Origin: JADJLQ01 sp034439915
Lineage (GTDB): Bacteria; Bacteroidota; Bacteroidia; Chitinophagales; Saprospiraceae
Direction: 5' to 3'
NCBI GenBank assembly: GCA_034439915.1
Contig: JAWXBI010000208.1
Span: 1 to 7,644, forward strand
DNA: 7,644 nt
The notes under the pieces are model-generated. The model saw only the letters and a list, made by a program, of their open reading frames with translations. It did not search any database and had not been told where the DNA came from. The position numbers and the translations under genes were made by a program. This document shows, piece after piece, positions 1 through 4,417 of this stretch (positions are counted from its first letter, which is position 1; each line of letters opens with the position of its first letter).

Positions 1-91
1 ATTTTGAGGGGGGGTCAGTATGCCGGAATCAAAATTACCTCAGGGGGGTCAGCTTGCCGGAATGGGGGGTCAATATGCCCCGGAATATACA
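1..91. mobile_element. Probable right end of an IS21-family insertion sequence (partial)
   Basis: The first 91 bases contain no gene. They carry three copies of a G-run followed by GTCA, a short AT-rich spacer and CCGGAAT. Multiple subterminal repeats of this general form are known at IS21-family (istA/istB) ends in Bacteroidota. The element body would lie to the left, outside the window. IS21 elements end in CA, and a CA occurs at 90-91, directly before the stop codon of the neighbouring HTH gene. No transposase is visible, so the family call rests on the repeats alone, and the exact boundary is uncertain by a few bases. Confidence 0.5.
8..86 (+). repeat. Three direct repeats, GGGGGGTCAnnnTGCCGGAAT type
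   Basis: Copies lie at 8-29, 43-63 and 64-86. Each has six or seven G, then TCA, then GTATG, GCTTG or ATATG, then CCGGAAT (the third has two extra C). The repeat starts are 35 and then 21 bases apart, so the spacing is irregular, as in transposase-binding arrays rather than a simple tandem repeat. Confidence 0.85.
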
Positions 92-382
92 TCAATACTC
101 CCGGTTATTCAAAAGATACTTTTCCACCTCTTCTTTTTTAAAGAGGATCTTCCGACTCCCTATCCGGTAAGTTGGAAGGACACCTGTTTTAACCAACCGG
201 TCCAGGGTTGGGTAGGTAATGCCAAACTGATCACAGAGGTCTTTCCGGGTGAGAAATATCTTTTCTTCCTCGGGAGCCAGCTGGGGAGGGCTCCAGGCTG
301 CCAGGGCTGCCTGCACTGATTTGGAAATTAATTCCTGCAGCTCGGGGATGGTCATAGTGGGGAGTTTGATTTGATCGCTCAT
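92..382 (-). CDS. Excisionase/MerR-like helix-turn-helix DNA-binding protein
   Basis: This 96-residue protein has a C-terminal HTH_17/excisionase-type domain at about residues 43-91. It contains LTRKDLCDQFGITYPTLDRL (first helices and recognition helix), then the wing GVLPTYRIGSRKILF and the end helix KKEEVEKYL. In this family the fold binds DNA as a small winged helix; members act as recombination directionality factors of integrated elements or as local repressors. The N-terminal 40 residues are probably a short helix plus a Pro-rich linker. The ATG at 382-380 is preceded by an A/T-rich leader with no Shine-Dalgarno site, which is usual in Bacteroidota. The TGA stop at 94-92 directly abuts the IS21-like end, so the native C-terminus may have been altered. 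No integrase is visible here, so the excisionase role is inferred from the fold only. Confidence 0.8.
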   Translation of the reverse strand: MSDQIKLPTMTIPELQELISKSVQAALAAWSPPQLAPEEEKIFLTRKDLCDQFGITYPTLDRLVKTGVLPTYRIGSRKILFKKEEVEKYLLNNREY

Positions 383-497
383 ATTTGATTTGTTATTATA
401 TTTTATTCAAATATGTGACCTGGGACCGGACTATGGGTGTTACATAGTGTTATTTTGTTCAATTTGGCTTTAGGGATTTGTTTGGATTTTGGCCATT

Positions 498-564
498 TAG
501 TAACATTGGTAACACTAGAAACAGGTGTTACTAGTTACTAGGGTGTTACTAAAACTGTTACTAG
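498..564. repeat. Cluster of GTTACTA repeats with a small hairpin (iteron-like)
   Basis: GTTACTA occurs at 527-533, 534-540, 545-551 and 557-563, three of the four followed by G. An inverted copy TAGTAAC lies at 498-504. GTAACAC (509-515) and GTGTTAC (525-531) can form a 7-bp stem with a 9-base loop. A further GTGTTAC at 437-443 and GTGTTAT at 447-453 lie closer to the HTH gene. Such clustered heptamers are typical of sites bound by a replication initiator, a recombination factor or a repressor. Which applies cannot be told from the sequence. Confidence 0.6.
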
Positions 565-703
565 TGCCCTTGCCCTGGGGACTCATTGAGACGAAATAGA
601 GCATAATTGACCTGTGCCCGTGAGAAAAGTTGGGCCTTTTAGGGTGTGCGTTTCGTCGGATTCCGAATCATAAGTCTGGCCCGGTTGTCTCTCCCTCAGG
701 TAG

Positions 704-730
704 GTGGCACAAGTGGCACGAGTGGCACGA
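704..730 (+). repeat. Three perfect-period tandem 9-mers, GTGGCACRA
   Basis: Units start at 704, 713 and 722 with exact 9-base spacing. They differ only at the eighth base (A in the first, G in the other two). Since the period is a multiple of three the array keeps any frame open, which explains the spurious reading frame across it. The function is unknown; a binding-site array or simple slippage product is possible. Confidence 0.8.
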
Positions 731-783
731 ACTCTCTCAATGCCCCTGCGTTCCGAGGATCACTTCTGTAACATTTCTCACTT

Positions 784-981
784 TTATGCTTTCCACTTGG
801 GTCCGTCTGGCCCTTCCTTCTGCTCAAAAACAATATCGTTTTTCTGATTCGGCAGAGGTTTGGCGTGCTTATTGCTTCCCAGATATATCTTAACAGGAAT
901 TCGTTTTGGAAATGCCTTGCAGGTTCCCGTTTCCATGTAGTAGTTCTTACAGTCGTAGCAAATAGGCACTTTATAAATCAT
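784..981 (-). CDS. Small Cys/His-rich protein, CxxC...CxAFP family (paralogue 1)
   Basis: This 65-residue protein belongs to the same family as the products of 3756-3980 and 4000-4233. Shared positions are Cys8-x2-Cys11-Lys, then Cys21-Lys-Ala-Phe-Pro, Ile-Pro, Asn-Lys-His39-Ala-Lys, Leu-Pro and Asn-Asp-Ile-Val-Phe-Glu. Three Cys and one His at constant spacing suggest a single zinc site. I recognise this as an uncharacterised family type and know of no assigned function. The ATG at 981-979 lies only three bases after the stop of the 985-1467 gene, so the two are almost certainly co-transcribed. It is the most divergent of the three copies (Lys-Arg in place of Asp-Gly after AFP) and ends in a short charged tail. 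Confidence 0.78.
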   Translation of the reverse strand: MIYKVPICYDCKNYYMETGTCKAFPKRIPVKIYLGSNKHAKPLPNQKNDIVFEQKEGPDGPKWKA

Positions 982-984
982 AAT

Positions 985-1467
985 TTATACAAGAATGAAT
1001 TCTGAAACCCGGTATGTATCCCTTTCATGGTCCCCATAATCCGGGAGGCTCAATTTCTTTTCTTCTAATTCAGCCTTTTCCAGCAGGGCGAAGAACATTT
1101 CATCATTGTTGTCCTCCGAGGCTTGGTACCTGAGCAATAGGATGGTTTCGAAATATTCGGCTGCCTCCGAATTGAGATGATCAAAATTGCAAAGTTGATC
1201 AAACAGTTCTTCGCCCTTCGATCTTTTAGCAGGGACCAGGCTGAGGCAGCTGGGGGGAGTTCCGTCAATCAGAAGCCGCGGATCCCAGACATGGATTATT
1301 CTTTTTTCTTCATTGTGTGCCTGCAGAACCAGGTCAAAGAATTCCTCTTCTTCATGATGGAGCATAGCCTGAAAATGGAATGATTTTAATGTCCGAGCGT
1401 ATTCATCCTCAGGGGATCCGGACTTATCGCGGATTGATAGTTTTTTGAATATCTCTTCTCCGGTCAT
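985..1467 (-). CDS. Uncharacterised protein built of two internal repeats
   Basis: This 160-residue soluble acidic protein has no recognised domain, signal peptide or membrane segment. Reading it against itself shows an internal duplication. Residues 3-57 align without any gap to residues 85-139, an offset of exactly 82, with about 20 of 55 identical by eye. Shared landmarks are GEE(I/L)F, EYxxT, (F/Y)QA, ExFFxL and EEK(R/K)(I/L). A Pro-containing linker (about 58-84) separates the repeats and a unique tail (140-160) follows. The pattern suggests two helical modules, perhaps a pseudo-dimer for protein binding. It sits between the metallopeptidase-like gene (20-base gap upstream) and the Cys/His gene (3-base gap downstream), so it is the middle gene of a likely operon. 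The ATG at 1467-1465 is the natural start. Confidence 0.75.
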   Translation of the reverse strand: MTGEEIFKKLSIRDKSGSPEDEYARTLKSFHFQAMLHHEEEEFFDLVLQAHNEEKRIIHVWDPRLLIDGTPPSCLSLVPAKRSKGEELFDQLCNFDHLNSEAAEYFETILLLRYQASEDNNDEMFFALLEKAELEEKKLSLPDYGDHERDTYRVSEFILV

Positions 1468-1487
1468 CAGTGCAAAATTATGGGTTA

Positions 1488-1796
1488 TTATTTATCCCAA
1501 GGTTGAGCCCTCCTCAGCCATTTTTTAACCTGCTCATCAGCTTCTATTTCTTGCTGATCGGAGCCTGATGATCCCGGATCATATTCAATTGGAGTTTTAT
1601 ACTTTAAAAAGTAATGAGCTATTTCGTGTAATACAATCCCGATGGCTTTGCGCTCATTTCTTTTTGTCATTCTGCGAAGCGCCTGAGAAAGAAAAATCAA
1701 GCATTTTTTACCCTTAAGAAATCTTGCATCCAGAGGCATGTGAAAAGCATTCGCATCAACCCCATCGAAAAAATGAACTTGTTTCTGGCTTTGCAA
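1488..1796 (-). CDS. Small HExxH zinc metallopeptidase-like protein, possibly 5'-broken
   Basis: The open frame encodes 102 residues. HEIAH at residues 57-61 is the zincin motif (two His zinc ligands and the catalytic Glu). A downstream QEIEADE at 82-88 fits the third Glu ligand, as in ImmA/IrrE-like (COG2856) peptidases, which cleave repressors or regulators in the cytoplasm. No signal peptide is seen. The start is doubtful. The frame begins with TTG at 1796-1794 immediately after an in-frame TAG, and the first internal ATG (residue 20) would leave a shortened N-terminus. A second open frame upstream overlaps by 41 bases, and the two could be joined at a run of six T (minus strand, bases 1773-1768). 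So this may be the C-terminal part of a frameshifted gene. It is first in a probable three-gene operon running to 784. Confidence 0.65.
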   Translation of the reverse strand: MQSQKQVHFFDGVDANAFHMPLDARFLKGKKCLIFLSQALRRMTKRNERKAIGIVLHEIAHYFLKYKTPIEYDPGSSGSDQQEIEADEQVKKWLRRAQPWDK

Positions 1797-1968
1797 CTAG
1801 GCCAGCATTCTCAGGATACAAACCCTCCAGATTCAAGAGGTATTGAATCTGTTCAATGGTGTAATGCCCTGAATCATACAGTGAATTAGCCAATCGAATT
1901 TGTGATTTATTTGGTAAAGTTATTATAAAGGAGATCCGAATTTTACATCCGAATCCCCCTGGCTTTGA
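1756..1968 (-). pseudogene. Open frame upstream of the metallopeptidase, probably its detached N-terminus
   Basis: This minus-strand frame is open from the codon after TAA (1971-1969) to TGA at 1758-1756. It has no ATG or GTG; the first plausible start is TTG at 1893-1891. The protein-like part includes LANSLYDSGHYTIEQIQYLL and then Leu-Glu-Gly-Leu-Tyr-Pro-Glu-Asn, which looks like real coding sequence with a helical N-terminal region. It ends in Ser-Phe-Phe just where the metallopeptidase frame also reads Phe-Phe. With five instead of six T at 1773-1768 the two frames would join without a stop. Overlapping separate genes remain possible. Confidence 0.45.
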
Positions 1969-1972
1969 TTAT

Positions 1973-2247
1973 TTACACCTGGTTGGTCATTACCCGGCTC
2001 CTGAGGGACTTTACATCAGTGCCGGCCTTTGACAGGATATCAGAGTAGATTTCGACCACCTGCCCAATCCCTTTGAGATTTGGTATTCATCCAGTCTTTG
2101 TAAGCGCGGATGAATTTGAGGGAGGTATACTCAATGAGCAAAACTGATACCCTTGGCTGTGAGTTCGTTTCATAGGGAGTCTGATTTGAGGATCCGGTAA
2201 AGGGATTTGGCAGCTGTGGAGGTCATGCCGGCCGCGGTCCGGGCCAT
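1973..2247 (-). pseudogene. Decayed gene of unknown function with two frameshifts
   Basis: Three consecutive minus-strand frames read as protein-like sequence and together would give about 90 residues. The first runs from ATG 2247-2245 (MARTAAGMTS, then KSLYRILKSDS) to about 2178. The second follows at about 2180 to 2075 (YETNSQPR, then LLIEYTSLKFIRAYKDWMNT). The third begins at about 2074 (KGIGQVVEIYSDILSKAG) and ends with TAA at 1975-1973. Single-base indels near 2175-2181 and 2071-2078 would explain the shifts. I do not recognise the family. The codon-like character of all three pieces supports a dead gene rather than random open frames. Confidence 0.5.
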
Positions 2248-2289
2248 GTGAGTTTGGTGGACCTCTATGTGTAATTCAATGAATTACCA

Positions 2290-2475
2290 ATGAATAAAGA
2301 AGAACGAATGATCATCCGGCTGTCAGCTGATGAGAAGGCCGGTTTTGAGAGAGCAGCTGAGTTCTCCGGACTTGGATTGTCTACCTGGGCCAGGCAGGTC
2401 ATGAAGGCGGCAGCGATTAAGCAGTATAAGGAGGTGGGGGAGAAATTAACTTTTTTAAACTCTCTGAAAAAATAA
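2290..2475 (+). CDS. Ribbon-helix-helix DNA-binding protein (mobilization/antitoxin type)
   Basis: This 61-residue protein matches the short RHH pattern. A beta strand (ERMIIRLSADEKAGF) is followed by helix A (EKAGFERAAEFSG) and a turn plus helix B (GLSTWARQVMKAAAI). Proteins of this form are common as MobC/NikA-like relaxosome accessory factors or as toxin-antitoxin repressors; both bind DNA as dimers. No relaxase or toxin gene is visible next to it on the plus strand. The decayed minus-strand gene lies head-to-head with it. The ATG at 2290 comes after an A-rich stretch without a clear Shine-Dalgarno site. The protein is complete, with a short Lys-rich tail. Confidence 0.7.
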   Translation: MNKEERMIIRLSADEKAGFERAAEFSGLGLSTWARQVMKAAAIKQYKEVGEKLTFLNSLKK

Positions 2476-2525
2476 CCCTATTCTCACACCCAAGCTAGTT
2501 ATAGCAGGAATCTATCAATAAGAGA

Positions 2526-2553
2526 TTTGGGCACCTTATTTTTAATAGTTTTT
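2526..2553 (+). promoter_or_regulatory. Weak candidate promoter for the secreted protease
   Basis: TTTG at 2526-2529 and TAgtTTTT at 2546-2553 resemble the Bacteroidota -33/-7 boxes, with one mismatch in the -7 box. The 16-base gap is shorter than usual. The boxes lie just upstream of the ATG at 2567 in AT-rich DNA, where chance matches are common. Confidence 0.2.
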
Positions 2554-2566
2554 AAAGACCTCCTAA

Positions 2567-3481
2567 ATGAGTAAAATTTTCTTTAAACTTTCATTGCTAA
2601 TCATATTAATGGAGATAACATTTTTTAACAGTTATTGCCAAGTGGGATTACCATCGTATTTATCAAAGTCAGTGCGAATTATTCGAGTTGATAAAGGAGG
2701 AGGAACTGGTTTTTATTATGTTAAAGACAGTACAACTTATCTGGTAACTGCTGCGCATGTTTTATTTACAATAGAAGGGGGTGTTGTCACAGATAAATTA
2801 AGATCACCTAGTATTGAACTGATCTCATATGATACTGAATTATCTATTGACAATCAATTCAAGTTAAGAGTTCAGTTGGATAATAATCTTATAATACTTA
2901 AAGATCCTAAAAAAGATGTATGTGTTATTCCAATAGCGCGTGAAAAAGAAAAATTCTCAGACGGGAATAGATCCTTAGTAGCCTTCCAATATGCAAAAGT
3001 CCTAACTGGATTAAAGAATATTCATGCTTTTGATGCTAAATCCTCAATGGACTTAGATAAGATTTTTCCAGGGGATGATATAATATTGGTAGGTTATCCA
3101 ACAACTTTGGATTATTCCACTTACCATGCTCCCTTAAGCAATTCACTAGGGGCAAAAGTATATGAATTTCAATTTCCTTTAGTTCAATCAGGAATTGTTG
3201 CAGGAATTAGTAAAACTTTGGGGAATATAATAATATCCGGATCAGTATTTGGAGGGAATAGCGGTGGGGCTGTTTTATTGAAAAGGGAATATACTAGATT
3301 AGTGGGCTATAATTTAGAGTTTGGCTACAATTTTGATCTAATCGGAATTGTTTCTGAATTTATTCCAGCGGCTGATACTGCATTAGTTGATGGAAAAAAG
3401 GGTGGTGCAAGATCAAACTCAGGCTATTCGGTAATTATACCCATTCAATTTGCTGATGACTTAATTTTGAAGAAAAAATAA
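2567..3481 (+). CDS. Secreted trypsin-like serine protease (S1/S1C-like fold)
   Basis: This 304-residue protein has an N-terminal signal peptide (Lys3-Lys7, a hydrophobic stretch at about 8-20, then NSYC before Gln25), so it is probably exported to the periplasm or beyond. Cys24 lacks a convincing lipobox. The catalytic triad of a chymotrypsin-fold protease is visible: His64 in VTAAHVL, Asp117 in KKDVCVIPI, and Ser232 in GGNSGGAV. GTGFYY (46-51) and VGYP (175-178) are also typical of this fold. No PDZ or transmembrane anchor follows, unlike HtrA/DegP. The gene is more AT-rich than the flanking intergenic DNA, hinting at separate acquisition. It is monocistronic: 91 bases separate it from the RHH gene and the next gene is on the other strand. 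The substrate is unknown; a housekeeping or defence role cannot be decided. Confidence 0.85.
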   Translation: MSKIFFKLSLLIILMEITFFNSYCQVGLPSYLSKSVRIIRVDKGGGTGFYYVKDSTTYLVTAAHVLFTIEGGVVTDKLRSPSIELISYDTELSIDNQFKLRVQLDNNLIILKDPKKDVCVIPIAREKEKFSDGNRSLVAFQYAKVLTGLKNIHAFDAKSSMDLDKIFPGDDIILVGYPTTLDYSTYHAPLSNSLGAKVYEFQFPLVQSGIVAGISKTLGNIIISGSVFGGNSGGAVLLKREYTRLVGYNLEFGYNFDLIGIVSEFIPAADTALVDGKKGGARSNSGYSVIIPIQFADDLILKKK

Positions 3482-3755
3482 AGCGGGTGAGGAGGAAACC
3501 CCAGGGAAATAATGCAATCCTCATTCCTGGCGACAGCCTGGGTGCCAGGGAGGGGGCAGCCGGCAGACCGGCCCAAAAGATCTGAAAAACTGGCCTGGTG
3601 GGTGGACTGGATTATCCCGGGAGCCTTATAATTGCGTCGTTTCTAAATGGGTTTGCTGTCAAAGTTTGTCAGGCCATGGTATTCATGAGTGTTGATTTTG
3701 GACCTAAGGGGAGCAGTGCTGATGGATGCGGGGCTAAAGGTGGGAAGGCGAGTGA
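3482..3755. other. GC-rich intergenic region without a gene
   Basis: No convincing coding frame is present. The DNA is visibly richer in G and C than the protease gene before it. It holds a REP-like degenerate repeat (3523-3556), a 5-bp stem GCCGG/CCGGC (3559-3572, 4-base loop, no following T-run so not a clear terminator) and the start of the 31-base repeat at 3731. The protease and the 3756-3980 gene converge here, so it is a 3'-to-3' spacer. Confidence 0.6.
3523..3556. repeat. Degenerate copy of the palindromic intergenic repeat
   Basis: ATTCCTGGCG, then CAG, and later GCCAGGGA match the left half of the palindromic unit at 4254-4284 with several changes. The symmetry is partly lost here. 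It is listed because the same core recurs at a third place between genes. Confidence 0.4.
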
Positions 3756-3761
3756 TTAGAC
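3731..3761. repeat. 31-base repeat, copy A, overlapping a gene end
   Basis: GGGCTAAAG, then GGGAAGGCGAG, GAT and AGAC match 4268-4298 at about 27 positions with two single-base gaps. The copy spans the stop codon of the 3756-3980 gene (TAA at 3758-3756). The two copies thus bracket the pair of tandem Cys/His genes, both in the same orientation. Confidence 0.7.
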
Positions 3762-3980
3762 CAGTGATTTCAGGGGATTTTTCAAGTATTCCTGCTGCAT
3801 TCTCTTTAATTCTGGATCTTCTTCAAAAACAATATCATTAAGCTGATCTGGTAACCGTTTTGAATGCTCATTACTGACCAAAACTTCATCTGGGATGCCG
3901 TCCGGGAATGCTTTACATCCTCCATTGATATCGTCCAGGTGTTTGCATGTCCAGCAAATCAGGTTTATGGTATCTGTCAT
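3756..3980 (-). CDS. Small Cys/His-rich protein, CxxC...CxAFP family (paralogue 2)
   Basis: This 74-residue protein is closest to its upstream neighbour (4000-4233). The shared core is Leu-Ile-Cys-x2-Cys-Lys-His, Gly-Cys-Lys-Ala-Phe-Pro-Asp-Gly-Ile-Pro-Asp-Glu, Ser-Asn-Glu-His-Ser-Lys, Leu-Pro and Asn-Asp-Ile-Val-Phe-Glu. It has the longest C-terminal tail of the three (about 20 residues, charged), the end of which falls in the intergenic repeat, so the tail may be a late addition. The ATG at 3980-3978 has an in-frame TAA six bases upstream, which fixes the start. It lies 19 bases after the stop of paralogue 3 and is probably co-transcribed with it. A zinc site of three Cys and one His is inferred; no function is known to me. 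Confidence 0.78.
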   Translation of the reverse strand: MTDTINLICWTCKHLDDINGGCKAFPDGIPDEVLVSNEHSKRLPDQLNDIVFEEDPELKRMQQEYLKNPLKSLV

Positions 3981-3999
3981 TTTTTAAAGTATTTATCAA

Positions 4000-4233
4000 T
4001 CAATTAAATCGAGCCCTTAATTCTTCTTGAGAAATAAATTCAAATACTAGGTCATTACCCTTGCCGGGTAGTGGCTTGGAATGCTCATTGCTCTGGAGTA
4101 TCTCATCTGGTATACCATCCGGAAAAGCACGACATCCGACATCTAATATATTTTGATGCTTGCAATTAAAACAAATCAGATCTATCGTTTCTGTCACTTT
4201 TTGAAGAATTTTGTCTATCAATTCACCTATCAA
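4000..4233 (-). CDS. Small Cys/His-rich protein, CxxC...CxAFP family (paralogue 3)
   Basis: The longest frame gives 77 residues from ATG 4233-4231. However, the GTG at 4197-4195 aligns exactly with the ATG of paralogue 2 (VTETIDLIC against MTDTINLIC). It would give a 65-residue protein, the same length as paralogue 1. The DNA just upstream of both starts is also alike (TTGAT, GA, AAA, then an A-run), so the GTG start is the better guess and the extra 12 residues may be untranslated leader. The core has Cys-x2-Cys-Lys-His, Gly-Cys-Arg-Ala-Phe-Pro-Asp-Gly-Ile-Pro and Asn-Glu-His-Ser-Lys. It is first in a two-gene unit with paralogue 2, evidently a local tandem duplication, and is divergent from the SIR2-like gene. 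Confidence 0.75.
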   Translation of the reverse strand: MIGELIDKILQKVTETIDLICFNCKHQNILDVGCRAFPDGIPDEILQSNEHSKPLPGKGNDLVFEFISQEELRARFN

Positions 4234-4254
4234 TTTAGCGTATTTTGAGGTAGA

Positions 4255-4298
4255 TTCCCTGGCGCCAGGGCTAAAGCCAGGGAAGGCGAGCGATAGAC
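4255..4298. repeat. REP-like palindrome plus 31-base repeat, copy B
   Basis: CCCTGGCGCCAGGG (4257-4270) is a perfect 14-base palindrome. TTCCCTGGC (4255-4263) can instead pair with GCCAGGGAA (4276-4284) as a 9-bp stem with a 12-base loop, so two hairpins compete. The right part (4268-4298) is the second copy of the repeat at 3731-3761. It lies in the divergent spacer between paralogue 3 and the SIR2-like gene and has no T-run, so a terminator is unlikely. It is best described as a REP-like or small non-autonomous palindromic repeat. Confidence 0.7.
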
Positions 4299-4417
4299 AC
4301 CCCCTGTTAAAAGTGTTGCCTGGATCCTGTAATCCTATTTTATGAATCTTTAGGTAACTTTTCTCTAGCTCATTACATTTAAAACAAAGAATTAATAAGC
4401 TTTTAATTATACATGAT

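Larger units (their letters stand above)
383..783. other. 401-base gene-free region with repeat clusters
   Basis: No convincing gene is seen on either strand. A plus-strand frame across 630-893 reads through the 9-base repeat (giving a Trp-His-Lys/Glu run) and then antisense to the 784-981 gene, so it is likely spurious. A minus-strand frame from about 757 to 583 is open for about 58 codons but has no start codon. The region holds the GTTACTA cluster and the GTGGCACRA repeats listed separately. Its position just upstream of the HTH gene suits a regulatory or replication-type region. Confidence 0.6.

Noticed and set aside
20..319. Plus-strand 99-residue open frame
   Set aside because: It begins in the IS21-like repeats and runs antisense to the HTH gene, which has a clear domain; no protein features of its own.
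498..564. Possible CRISPR array
   Set aside because: The repeats are only 7-8 bases, irregularly spaced and without spacers of constant length.
583..757. Minus-strand open stretch of about 58 codons
   Set aside because: No start codon and it reads through the tandem 9-mers, so it is likely chance.
630..893. Plus-strand 87-residue frame with a Trp-His-Lys/Glu repeat
   Set aside because: The repeat is simply the 9-base tandem array read in frame, and the second half is antisense to the 784-981 gene.
1065..1383. Frames on both strands inside the 985-1467 gene
   Set aside because: They overlap a gene with an internal duplication and good operon context; they are shadows.
2567..3481. Lipoprotein assignment for the protease
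   Set aside because: Cys24 is preceded by Asn-Ser-Tyr, which does not fit a lipobox; an ordinary signal peptide cleaved before Gln25 fits better.
4255..4284. Rho-independent terminator
   Set aside because: The stem is strong but no T-run follows on either strand, and it lies between two divergent gene starts.
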